20,789 bases of DNA from the NCBI GenBank assembly GCA_900404475.1, contig OUQQ01000346.1:1-20789 (forward strand). Direction: 5' to 3'. Made by a program: the position numbers and the translations under genes. This DNA is from Spongospora subterranea. Lineage: Eukaryota > Endomyxa > Phytomyxea > Plasmodiophorida > Plasmodiophoridae. The notes below the pieces were generated by a model. It saw only the letters and a list, made by a program, of their open reading frames with translations. It made no database searches and was not told the origin of the DNA. Positions 1 through 9,090 of the stretch are shown here, in pieces. Position 1 is the stretch's first letter, and every line of letters starts with the position of its first letter.

Positions 1-1
1 T

Positions 2-274
2 TTCAACGCTATTCAATCTATACAACATACCGAATCCCCAAAAAACTTGGATGAACTAATAACAGCTGTTTCAAATGCGTATGAGGAGCTGGAACCTCAG
101 AAGCTCAACAATACCTTCCTGACATTACAAAGCGTGATGCTCTCTTGCATTGACGACGAAGGTGGAAACAGGTTCCATATTCCACATTTAGGGAAAGGGA
201 AGTTTGCCAACACTGGGCAACTTCCTATATCAATTACCTGCCTATTAGAAACAGTTACAGGGGCAGAGATATAA
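2..274 (+). CDS. C-terminal fragment of a transposase-like protein (5' end outside window)
   Basis: The frame is open from base 2 to a TAA at 272-274 and gives about 90 residues with no start codon inside the window. It carries the C-terminal pattern I associate with Tc1/mariner-like transposases that are abundant in oomycetes and basal fungi: an AIQ segment, then LDELI, LNNTFLTLQ, a stretch of hydrophobic and Cys residues, a Gly-Gly-Asn turn, IPHLGKGK and a final GQLPISITC. This part follows the catalytic DDE/D domain, so no catalytic residues are visible. The last codons run into the left arm of an inverted repeat, so the natural end may have been replaced. It may belong to an intact element to the left or be a relic. 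The family assignment is from memory of motifs and is moderately sure. Confidence 0.55.
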   Translation, partial: FNAIQSIQHTESPKNLDELITAVSNAYEELEPQKLNNTFLTLQSVMLSCIDDEGGNRFHIPHLGKGKFANTGQLPISITCLLETVTGAEI

Positions 275-569
275 TTATGAATGTAAATCTTGCAAGCTTG
301 TTCTCTCATCTATCAATAAAGGGAGACTTGTCAATCTGGATTGTTTGCTGGCTGACAGAAGAGCCTGATATCATAAACATTTACTTCCTCCGTTTCAGAA
401 ATACCTGATCGATACGGATTGCAGCATCTCAGACTCAGCTTTGTTCTCCCTATCGAAATAAATGGTTATGATATCAGGCTCTCCTTTCAGCCAGCAAACA
501 GTCCAGATCAACACTTCTCACTCTATTGATAGGAGACAGAACAAGCTTGCAAGGTTTACATCCATAATC
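273..569. repeat. Inverted duplication A: two 110-bp arms around a 77-bp spacer
   Basis: Arms 273-382 and 460-569 are reverse complements at roughly 85% identity by eye, without obvious gaps. Each arm, read towards the centre, encodes the same peptide end: a Cys-x2-Cys pair, KLVLS, LDCLLA and RRA followed by TGA. The similarity continues about 15 bases past the stop. The right arm has an ATG on the minus strand (582-584), giving a 36-residue open frame at 474-584; the left arm has a stop just upstream (TAG near 246). The unit is therefore a tail-to-tail inverted copy of a gene 3' end. The parent gene was not recognised. Confidence 0.8.
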
Positions 570-584
570 AAGCTCAGCCGCCAT

Positions 585-1054
585 CACGCACCCCAACATG
601 GGACCAATGCTGTTGTCGATTATCCATCCAAAGATCGGCTTCTATCTGAATGATCCATGAATTTTAATGTCCAGTAAAGATTTGCGAAACAATAGAAATA
701 CGTTTCAAGGTCATTTTCAGAAGTCACAGAAACATAAATGGGGTGTAACAGTGTTTGTCAGTTTATGATTGTCATCATCAGAGAGTGAGAGCTGAAATTG
801 CTTTCGACTGCGGAATGGCACCAGCTATTCGACGCACCAGACCTGGGATGAATTTCAAAGGGCAGTCAAGTTTTTTGGCGAATCGTCCGGGCTCTGATGA
901 CTGTATGTGCTGTCCCGTCCTAACTCGAGCCACTATATGGCTCGTGTTAGTGGAAATTGATACATCGTAACGGCTGAGGGACGACTTGGTAGTGTTTCAA
1001 TGTCTGGAAACTAACTGGCAGGCATTTCATTGTAATAAGGCTCATAACCTAAAA
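585..1054. other. Gap with no recognisable gene
   Basis: About 470 bases without a gene I can support. Short open stretches occur on the plus strand near 755-970, and a neighbouring frame in 800-1010 is interrupted mainly by TGA. No domain, intron structure or RNA gene was identified. Confidence 0.5.
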
Positions 1055-1441
1055 TCAGGTAGTTCCTGAGATATCATAATTTTGCATAGCCTTGTGATAG
1101 CAATCGAGGCAATCAGCGAGCGGTGGCTGTATTCTTTTCATGATCTTGTTCATGGCATTCAGCCAGTAATTAGCCTGGAGAAGGCGTTCACCTGGCTTCT
1201 TTATGAGCATTGACGGAACACATAACACGACACGACGGGATACAATCTGAAGCGCACGCCCGTTTACAAACGTCGGTTGCTTGGGGAAAAATGTTGCCAC
1301 GGGCATCCCGCCTGCGAAATTCTCTTCGAATCCTTGGATCCATCCAATATTTGTCCCCAAACAATTGACGTTGGTAAATGGAATGAGTTTCAGGTTCTTC
1401 CGTAAGTCGAGCACAGACCTACTTTTGGAAAAAAACTCCAT
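1055..1441 (-). CDS. Hypothetical 128-residue open frame, possibly a gene remnant
   Basis: An uninterrupted minus-strand frame runs from ATG at 1439-1441 to a stop at 1055-1057. It has no recognised domain, signal peptide or clear membrane segment. The region around residues 50-60 (PKQPTFVNG) is duplicated in inverted orientation within the frame's own span (inverted duplication B). Directly upstream on the same strand, 1498-1620 is another short open stretch ending in LTDIVKARNTL, whose last residues recur inverted near 1974. The open frame may therefore be a piece of a rearranged gene family rather than an intact gene. No acceptable splice joins the two pieces. Confidence that it is expressed is low. 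Confidence 0.25.
   Translation of the reverse strand: MEFFSKSRSVLDLRKNLKLIPFTNVNCLGTNIGWIQGFEENFAGGMPVATFFPKQPTFVNGRALQIVSRRVVLCVPSMLIKKPGERLLQANYWLNAMNKIMKRIQPPLADCLDCYHKAMQNYDISGTT
1237..1404. repeat. Inverted duplication B, diverged 56-bp arms
   Basis: Arms 1237-1292 and 1349-1404 are inverted copies. The best-conserved core is about 30 bases (reverse complement of 1261-1292 against 1349-1380), and both arms encode PKQ-x-T-x-VNG in opposite directions. The outer ends are weaker and need a small gap to align. The spacer is 56 bases. Confidence 0.6.
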
Positions 1442-1474
1442 TGGCGGCAGACGCTTGCGCTTAGGGAATAGGTG

Positions 1475-2020
1475 GCTTGGTTTTAGCTAGAGGGTATTTC
1501 TAGCTTTGACGATGTCGGTCAAGCCTACCGGAATTGCAACGAAAGAATTCTTAGCCATAAATCTGTGGAGTTGCTCGACCACAGTAGTTTCGATTTCGAA
1601 ATGCATTAGGTTCAGCCAACACTAGTATCCGCTTTTAACGTCTTACTGTTCGACCTTCGAACATTGGCCTCAAGCGAAATTCATGCCCGCAGCTGCGAAA
1701 TTCTGCTCGAATTCATGCCTGCAGCTGCGAAACCCTGCTCGAATTCATGCCTGCAGCTGCGAAACCCTTCTCGAATTTATGCCTGCAGCTGCGAAACCCT
1801 GCTCGGATACGTTATTTCAAAGAACCAAAATATGCTATCCATTGGATCAAGAATACGAGATGGAAATCAAAATCTCTTGACTGATAAGAATAACGCCCTT
1901 TTGATAAAACGAGCACCCTCAACCTGGACGATGGTATGTCCAATAATCCACTTTAATTAACCACTTTAGCACACTTGACCGACATTGTTCAAGCTAGAAA
2001 TACCCCTGCCTAATCCAAGC
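1475..2020. repeat. Inverted duplication C, about 48-bp arms flanking the 32-bp tandem repeat
   Basis: Positions 1475-1523 on the minus strand and 1974-2020 on the plus strand match at roughly 80% by eye. Both encode LTDIV(K/Q)ARNT followed closely by a stop, and the similarity continues past the stop to a shared CCAAGC. The arms are about 450 bases apart and enclose the tandem repeat at 1677-1804. Confidence 0.65.
1677..1804 (+). repeat. Tandem repeat, 4 copies of a 32-bp unit
   Basis: Copies lie at 1677-1708, 1709-1740, 1741-1772 and 1773-1804, each with about 1-5 differences from a consensus whose core is TGCCTGCAGCTGCGAAAC. The unit is not a multiple of three, so successive copies are read in different frames and an open frame through it is a by-product. 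The core holds overlapping palindromes CTGCAG and CAGCTG. Spacing and near-identity suggest recent slippage or a minisatellite. Confidence 0.92.
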
Positions 2021-2464
2021 TTTTTAGGAGTAGGTCATATGTGAAATTGTCTAAAACCTATGCTGATTTTAAAACAGCCACCTTCGACCAAAAAAGTACT
2101 GGTCTGGTAGTAATGCACATGACTGATGATAGCATTCGCCCAACTCGTTGGACATGAATCAACCCAATGGTTACGACCCACGATCCAGACCGGTTCGGAA
2201 AGCAATGATGACCAGAATTAACCATTCAAGAGGCGAACGAATCTCTGAGGTACCTCGCGAGCAACTGGCATTGCATTCGCGGCGAGCTCGGTCGCAAGAC
2301 GTGTATGGGTTCGGCATAAACCATCAGAGGGTCTTCCGGGATCTTATGGACAAATTAAGATTGCTGCTGCCAAGGCATCTACTCGGGTTTCTCTATCACC
2401 AGGCGTACATGCAATGCAGAATTGTGAAAATGAAAAAAAAAATTCGAAACGAAGCTGGTGCTAG

Positions 2465-3547
2465 CGTCAAAGTTGTCGTTTGAGTTACTACCTACTTCGT
2501 AGCGGTTGTATACGAAAAACTTGTTACGTGAACGCACATATCCGTTGACAATGAAAGAAATTTGTTGCCCGAATGAAATTCGAAGAAAAACAAGATTGTC
2601 TCTGTAACTCAGCAGATCTGTTTAACCTAACGCTAGAAATAAACACGGTCAACAAAGAATCTTCGAGACAGGTGTTGTGGCTCTGATGACGAATTGCGGT
2701 TTCTCCAAGGACGTACTTACAGCAGGTACGTAAAAACATCCTGTTGAAGCACATGGACTTTCGCAAGGAGCGAATAAGGCAAGAACTCGAGGTAAAGGTT
2801 CCCTTTACCATGAGCAACCGTTGAACTCTTCCAGAACATTTTGACTCCGAGTCAGATAATTTGCGTTCATGTCATCCTGTTTTTCCCATGTTCGACTGGC
2901 TTACGACATCAATTCTCCGCGATTTTCTCGGCGAATTACTGAGCCAAATTCCTCGACGAACTTGACATCAGCGTCGTTACGATTTTTGAATTGCTGCAGA
3001 TTGCATTCTGGTTCACGCAAGAACAGAATGTGCCTACGATTTATTCAAACGGATGTTCATCCAATGTACTGACTGGATGTGCGTATTTGGTAAGTTACCT
3101 GGCATGGCGCTAAGCTCTCCTCACTGTCTGCACAGGAGAAAGTGACTCGAACAAGTCGATAGAGAGTATAATAACTGCAGTTTCGTACAGAGTGAGTTCA
3201 TGGAAATTCGCAGCTGCTACAAGTATCGCAACTGTACCTGGTACCTACTGTTGTCAAGTCAGAAGGGTGTACGTACCTGTGACTGGCCATTCGTCAGGGC
3301 TGGAGTTGTGGACTTGAGTGGCTGAGGTAATGCGGAGCTTGAACTCTCATCCCGACGTGATCCTCAGCCTGCTCCTCCTCTGCTGCATTGAGGGATCCAA
3401 CACTGCCTCTGTCGTGCCACCTGATTATCGGTGCTTCGGATCATCGAGGTCGGGCATTGATTCGGCTCAACTGGGCTTGCTTTATCGGAAATTCTCATCC
3501 AGAAGCAGTGGTTAGCAAAATCCGCTGTCCAACCATCTCCCCGTTAA
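2465..3547 (+). pseudogene. 1.08-kb frame interrupted only by TGA codons (possible decayed coding sequence)
   Basis: Between a TAG at 2462-2464 and a TAA at 3545-3547 one frame runs 360 codons with no TAA or TAG but twelve TGA, at 2546, 2552, 2684, 2687, 2822, 2963, 2987, 3143, 3323, 3389, 3422 and 3458. Parts look protein-like, for example FPMFDWLTTSILRDFLGELL near 2891-2950. No family was recognised. A plausible reading is an old gene or element in which CGA arginine codons turned into TGA by cytosine deamination. Reassigned TGA is not supported, because the intact neighbours contain none in frame. A chance frame remains possible. One good splice donor (GTAAGT, 3090) with acceptor at 3135 also falls here, so an unrecognised spliced gene is a further alternative. 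Confidence 0.3.
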
Positions 3548-3767
3548 CCAGACAGCTTCACAACAGCTTTCCGACAATCACTTTGTCCAGCTCTGCCTTA
3601 CGCAAATAGTGCATACGTCGGTGAATGTGAAGTCCAAAACAGTTTTATTGTCAAAAATTAGTCTCATCACTTCTCGATTGTTCTTCCAATGTAAAGTATT
3701 GGACCTTCTCATTATTCCGAATTGTTTATAGTCGTTATAGACATTTTTTGGTTAAATACTTCATCAA
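3548..3767. promoter_or_regulatory. Upstream region of the zinc transporter gene
   Basis: 220 AT-rich bases precede the transporter ATG. No clear TATA box or operator could be assigned. The stretch is inferred to carry the promoter only from its position. Confidence 0.35.
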
Positions 3768-5320
3768 ATGACAGCTAGCGCAAATGAATCACAGCTGGAG
3801 CTTCTTTCCGCGATTCACGCAGGCCCAGCAACAGGGCTGGCGGCCGACGCAATTGCCTCTGGGTATTACGAGATATATTTTCAGGGTACCGTCATGTTTT
3901 CTCACATTGGTTCACAGCGACAGCGCTGGAGCGCGCCGAAAATTAACCTGGGCAGCATCGTTTTGCCTCTTTTTCATGTTTTGTGAAGCTTTCGGTGGAT
4001 ATTGTGCCAACTCCTTGGCAATTATGACTGATGCGGCTCATCTCTTAGCGGATCTGGCAGGTTTGCAATAATATTGACATTTTTCCGACGCTAATTCCTC
4101 CGCAACTTTTAGGGTTCATCATTTCCGTATTTGCTCTATGGGTTTCTGCCAGACCCGCAACAGAACAATTGTCTTTTGGATGGTCAGTTTTGTGAAATTT
4201 GTATGCAATCTGATGCTCAATGACGCGTAGGTATCGGTTGGAGATCATTGGGGCATTGTTAAGTGTTATATTGATCTGGGTCGTCACGATTGCCCTTTTC
4301 ATTGAAGCAATTGTCCGGATCCAGAACCCATCTCCCGTTGACGGAAAGTTGATGATGATTTTATCAACCTTAGGGCTCTGTGTCAATTCTGTGATTGCAC
4401 TCATTTTGCACTCTTCGGGACATTCTCATGGCCACTCTCATTCGGGAGCTGATCATGGTCATTCTCATTCGGGAGCTGATCATGGTCACTCTCATTCGGG
4501 AGGTGATCATAGTCACTCTCATTCCGGAGGTGGTCATGGTCATTCTCATGTCAGTGGAAAGACACACCAAAATGATCACCAAGAATCGTCTCTTGGTCAA
4601 TCCCGGGGTACAGATAACAGTGTAAGTTCTTTCGTGGTAATTTCTCAATTCAAGTTATGATTTTTTTTTAGGATTTAGAAACCGCACTTCTTAGGTCCTC
4701 TGAGGACGGGCAACAAAACATTAATGTCAGAGCCGCTATGATTCACGCAATCGGAGATATGGTTCAATCGGTAATCTGCCTTGAATAAGATTCTTTTGTG
4801 TTTAATTTTGTGTAGATTGGTGTCATGATTGCTGCTGGGTTGGTCTGGTACAATCCCTCCTGGGCTATAATTGATCCTATCTGCACGTTCGGTTTCGGAT
4901 TGATTGTACTAGCATCCACTTTTGGTATGCCATTTCTTTTTGTTTGTTTTCCATTTTCAAATTCACCACAGGCCTCCTTCGGGAATGCATGCATGTGTTG
5001 ATGGAGGGTGCTCCAAGTCATATAAACAACTCCATGGTTAGGCAAAAACTTACAAGTGTTGACCATGTCCGTTCTGTTCATGATTTGCATATATGGTCCA
5101 TCAAGCCTGGAAAGACATCCCTTTCAGTTCATCTTGGGGTTGATAGTGCTGGACGCCATGACGAGGTTGTTGTGTCTGCAATTTGCTCTTGTTCCCATCT
5201 CTGATATCCTCATAGGTTTTGCGGTCATCACAACGTATACTTGGGGAGCAGTTCGGCATAACACACTCAACAATCCAAATTGAGGCGGTTGGAGATGCCT
5301 GCAAATCAGACTGCGCTTGA
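3768..5320 (+). CDS. Cation diffusion facilitator (ZnT/Zrc1-type) zinc transporter, 8 exons
   Basis: Proton-coupled exporter that moves zinc from cytosol into vacuole or another organelle. Exons: 3768-3862, 3918-4060, 4113-4182, 4231-4621, 4672-4770, 4816-4924, 4972-5165, 5216-5320; 401 residues, normal for the family. Six membrane helices fit: about 42-62, 64-92, 105-130, 143-160, 252-275 and 278-300. Zinc-site signatures HxxxD are present in TM2 (H73-D77, HLLAD) and TM5 (H258-D262, HAIGD), the pattern of zinc-selective ZnT proteins. A His-rich loop (about 163-215) lies between TM4 and TM5. The cytosolic C-terminal domain contains VHDLHIWS and ends near HSTIQIEA. The first exon is short and poorly conserved, so the start is less sure than the rest. 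The stop is TGA; the next gene ends 52 bases away on the other strand. The last donor (GTTGTT) is weak. Confidence 0.95.
4427..4549 (+). repeat. 27-bp coding tandem repeat (His-rich loop)
   Basis: Four full units at 4427-4453, 4454-4480, 4481-4507 and 4508-4534, plus a 15-base partial copy to 4549, inside the zinc transporter exon 4. Each unit encodes HGHSHSGAD or a near variant, residues about 169-209. The unit is a multiple of three, so copy-number change would alter the number of loop histidines without breaking the frame. Confidence 0.93.
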
Positions 5321-5371
5321 GCATGCCACTATTAAATCGCTATCAACCTAGTGTCTGTGTATTGTATTTTG

Positions 5372-6451
5372 TTAATTTTTTAGCTGTGCTGCTAGCTTAT
5401 GTGCGTTGGGGTTCCCTATATATGAAGTCAGAGATAGCTGAAATCGATTTCAACACGTTGATTTACAGTCCATTGGATTTCGTGTCACCGGAAGGAACCT
5501 TCGCATTGCAGTAAAGGTATACTTGTGCATATCAACGTACATCTCCTCCAGCTTGGTCTGATATTCGGTTTCTACCGTGTCGATAACCGCGACAACTGCG
5601 GCCGCAGTTGCTGTCGGATCTGTGACCTGTGGGAATTTTTTCACTATTCGCAGCCTCAATCATGGCTGGTTTGTGAATTTACACTGATAACTTCAGTGTG
5701 GTCAAATTCGGTATTTAGCTGAACATTGCCATCCTCAAAATAGTGAACGTTGATCTTAATACTGCCGGAAATTTGCGTTGATTTTTGAGACGCTCCAATG
5801 TTTAAAGTAAAAACTGTCCGCCAACTTCCCGACCAAAAATTGTGCAAAGCAACGTTCTTTGCGCTGATTACAATTGTAATATCACCTAATAAATCTCAGA
5901 TTATGAGTACTGTCCTAAACTTTAAGACCTTGATCGTTGCCATAAACAGCTGCAGCATATTTGCTTTCGTCCAGATATGCGCCTTTCACGTATTGGTTAA
6001 CTGCCTCCTGAATATTTTGTCGGAAAGCCTCAACCTTCTCGTTTGAGGTTTTGATACGACCTGCATCAACAATCCAGGTTCTGTTGATATTGTCGAATTT
6101 ATAGCTCTGGAAAACAGAATATTGAATACTTTTTGAACGCAATTTTTTGTCAAGCGCAAGGTTCACCTTATTGGTTGGAGGGTCCATGTAAACACTGCCT
6201 TCTTTTGGATCTACCAAGCCTGCAACGCTGCACAGAATATTACGGGTAGGTTTATCGGGAGCGGCTGCAAAGACCAATTTCTCTTGGTTGTACTTGGTTA
6301 GAATCGCTTCGACTTGCGGCTTGCCAAGCATACTAGCGTCACTTCCCAACAGAATACGTACATCGCGCAGAACCTGATCTACTTGGCCGGCCGGGCTTTG
6401 CAGCACGAAATGTGTCGCGATCCGAAGTTTTTCGGAAGCTGGCGCGCTCAT
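5372..6451 (-). CDS. CAP1 (CAPZA): F-actin-capping protein subunit alpha, 4 exons
   Basis: Alpha subunit of the heterodimeric CapZ complex, which binds and blocks barbed ends of actin filaments in the cytoplasm. Exons on the minus strand: 5929-6451, 5683-5885, 5467-5626, 5372-5415; introns 43, 56 and 51 bases; 309 residues, slightly longer than the vertebrate protein. Conserved signatures are visible: the N-terminal EKLRIATHFVLQSPAG, then NFWSGSWRTVF and INVHYFEDGNVQL, the helix with TEYQ, and the actin-binding tail FLPVTRNPMDW. That final Trp is created by splicing the last two exons, which supports the fourth exon and the TAA stop. No beta subunit gene is seen here. It converges on the zinc transporter, and its start faces the end of the tRNase Z gene 449 bases upstream. 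Confidence 0.95.
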
Positions 6452-6900
6452 CTTGACCGAGATAGCACAGTCTGTCTAATGGGTTTCGTAAAGGTGATGA
6501 CCTAAAAATTCCACATATAGAGTGAGTTGATGTTACCAGGAGGCTGCACGCCTTGGGGAACACACTTACGCAGTGGGCTGGGTCATCTCGCCCGCCCAGT
6601 TGAGGTTGGCAATTTGGGTCGAGGTGTTGGGTGTTTGAACTCATCGCTCCTGTAATTGGCGTCAATAATTGGGCGCCGTTCACGCGCTGCCCATGGTGGA
6701 AGCGAAAACATCACCAGATCGATTTTCGCAGAAGGATAATGGGTCGATGCCTGGCGAGAGGTTGTATTTTTAAGCCAGTTTATATAATATTAGAAACGAT
6801 TTGGTTACGGCTTTCTATACAATGTTCGAGCTGAACAGGCTGTTTCCTATCAATATCTACGCGCAGGTAATCCACACCAACAACTACGTTGTCTAGACAA
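6452..6900. promoter_or_regulatory. Intergenic: CAPZA 5' flank and tRNase Z 3' flank
   Basis: No coding region can be supported in these 449 bases. Both neighbours are transcribed leftwards, so the part near 6452 should carry the capping-protein promoter and the part near 6900 the tRNase Z 3' end. An AT-rich TTTATATAATATT lies at 6779-6791. It could serve 3'-end formation, but that is inference. Confidence 0.4.
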
Positions 6901-8497
6901 TCAATCAGAAAACGAGTTATTTTTTGAAATTCTCCGAAAACTCGTACCGGAACCAAAAGCATTTACTGCTTGCGCTCTGACATCGATAGGGGCCATTCCA
7001 TTACATATCGCGAACCCCTCTTCGCTTACTTTGGGGCTAACGTGATTCAACAATAATACTCTGGCCAGTGATTTTTTGGCGAAGTTTCCAGCCATTGACG
7101 GGGTTGAATGTCCCCGTCGAGTAGCGATCGCCTCTTCATGATCAGGCAACGTCGCTTCATGAATTACGACATCTGCAATTTTGGTTGGTTTTTGAAAGAA
7201 GCAATGAATTGAGAATACCTGCTCCCTTCGACTTTTTTATCAGAGCCTTAGCGTTGTTAGTATCACCCAATATCACAATCTTCCTCCCGGGGATGAAACT
7301 TGACACGAATTGCCTTCCATCCACGACTCGACCGTCGGGAAGAGCAACGCTTTCCCCAGCTTTTATCTGTCGGTAAATAGGACCTGCCAGACAAGTTTAG
7401 AATACGAAAACAATTACAGCAATACTCATTACCAGGTCGGATCCCTTCTTTGATCAAGGCGTCAACATTCAATTCCCCTTTTCTGTCGGATTCTGTGATA
7501 ACGAACCCCCAGCAATCACAAGAATGACTGATCTTGCCAGCGTGGACTTCGATATTTCCGTCGCAAACACTAATGTAATGGTTCTTAGGTCAGCGCGACA
7601 GTGCAAAAGAAAACGCTGACATTTTTTTGGGTTCATCACCTATTCGCGATTGAGGAAATTCGTGAATAGAAATCGGCAAGTGAATTGCGCTTCCAACAGA
7701 CCTAACATGAAATGTTAAAGTTTAATCGAATAGAATATTCCAGTGAAAATAACCTAAACGTATTGTTGATGAAATTGCGAATCCCAGGAGGGCCATGTAT
7801 ATGAAGAGGTTCATCACGGTGAAAATTAGAATTCGCAAGAAAGAACAGCATTCCAGGTAGACCTAATACGTGGTCGCCATGCATATGAGTAATGAATATA
7901 CGATTGATTGAACTGGGCTTTAGTTTGGGAGATGAGCATTTGAACACTATTGCAATGTTAGGGACCGATTCCGCCATCAAAAACCGTACATTCATTACTT
8001 CGATGTTGCGTGCCTTCACCGCAATCAAACATCCATGCCAAGCGAGGCGTCGAAAACACGAGTGACGAGGAATTACGGGCAGAGCTAGGTGATCCGGCTC
8101 CTGTACCGAGAAATGTGATCGCCATGTCAATCTCAGGAGGTGACGCGTTCGAATTTGAATTGGTGTCGTTGGTATTGTCCTCCTCTCCATGAAGCGACGA
8201 TTTCTTGGCGTAAGATAGAGCAATATTCGCATTCGGAGACAGGACGGCAGACATAGATTCCACTAACGACAATCGCGACGCTTCCGCAGACGTTAGACGG
8301 CGTATAGTCTGCCGACTTAACCTTATCATGACTTGTTCACCGTCTGATAAAAGGCGGAATATCTGGGATTGCCTGTCACGATGCAGTTGATGACTGAAGG
8401 AATGTGACCAGCTCCAAGAGGACTGCGCCGTGGTCAGCTGGGTTGCCGACAGTGGTGGTGGAGGGAGCCTGCTGGTTGAATTACTCCGCAACTTCAT
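6901..8497 (-). CDS. tRNase Z, short form (ELAC1-like), 6 exons
   Basis: Zinc-dependent endonuclease of the metallo-beta-lactamase fold that removes 3' trailers from precursor tRNAs. Exons on the minus strand: 7999-8497, 7754-7946, 7621-7701, 7433-7569, 7219-7383, 6901-7172; 448 residues. The catalytic domain starts at about residue 125 ([14 protein letters not shown], then DCGEGTQHR). The metal-binding motif HMHGDH is at 187-192, GDT at 343-345, HEAT at 363-366, GHST at 379-382 and the last ligand in LNHVS at His402. All are the expected short-form positions. Residues 1-124 are an extra N-terminal part rich in Ser, Arg and Leu, with segments such as [11 protein letters not shown] that could direct it to mitochondria. 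The start at 8497 is the first ATG in frame; an inner Met at 125 is an alternative. The usual Arg-Tyr after the last ligand is missing. Confidence 0.93.
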
Positions 8498-9029
8498 CTG
8501 TGCGTTTGTCAAACCTTGTCGTGGGCAAAGGACGCGAGTATCATTGACGTTGAAGCAAGGTCATAATGTAAAACACAATTATATACCTGAAGTCGTTTCT
8601 TCACAAATCACAGGCAGAAATCGCTGCCAGCACCGCAACCATTTTTCTCGGCAATTAGGCTCGTCAATGAGACTATCAATTTTTTGTTCACCAACACGGT
8701 AGTCTCAATTTTATCAAACGCCTTTGAAAGTGGTCTCTCACCCAGTTGCCGGCCCGTTTCAATGGATTAGTAAGCTCTCTTTAGCGTTTGCGAACAGATA
8801 ATTCACGTGTTGTTTCAAAACGTTCATCGCAGCCAGGCAACAAATTACCAAGCCCTGATGCAAGGGAGCAACGGCCTCCTAATAAATAGTTCGTATTTTT
8901 TCTGGTCATGCTCGCTGGCATCTACTCTTGCCCGACTTCTCGTTTTACCACGTTGTACGATATTTCATCTTTTCCTGCGCTGCCGTCTCTGCCCTTAAGG
9001 TGACCGATCGGACGACCCCGGTACATATT

Positions 9030-9064
9030 GTTTCTACCGACCGTGTCCGCAGAACTGTAGAAAC
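9030..9064. promoter_or_regulatory. Inverted repeat with 8-bp perfect arms upstream of ECM29
   Basis: GTTTCTAC at 9030-9037 and GTAGAAAC at 9057-9064 are perfect reverse complements with a 19-base spacer, 100 bases before the ECM29 ATG. It could be a regulator dyad or a hairpin in the 5' leader. The role is unknown. Confidence 0.5.
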
Positions 9065-9090
9065 AGTTTACGATTCCAGTGATGGATCGG

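Noticed and set aside
2154..2483. 111-codon plus-strand open frame as a gene
   Set aside because: No recognisable domain, no splice logic, low-complexity Arg/Lys content and location in a decayed tract; length is within chance expectation.
2524..2817. 97-codon minus-strand open frame
   Set aside because: It overlaps the TGA-only frame on the other strand and has no recognisable content.
3318..3515. Small secreted peptide with a signal-like Leu stretch
   Set aside because: The frame starts in mid-tract without a clear promoter or homologue, and the hydrophobic run is short; chance is more likely.
2465..3547. Nuclear reassignment of TGA to tryptophan
   Set aside because: ECM29, CAPZA, the zinc transporter, tRNase Z, the dioxygenase and the coiled-coil gene contain no in-frame TGA in their exons and use TGG for Trp. 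One apparent TGA in tRNase Z (near 7588) falls inside a 51-base GT-AG intron.
8807..8998. Small gene in the ECM29/tRNase Z divergent region
   Set aside because: A 63-codon frame without domain or splice support; minus-strand pieces around 8700-8850 also failed to join into a coherent protein.
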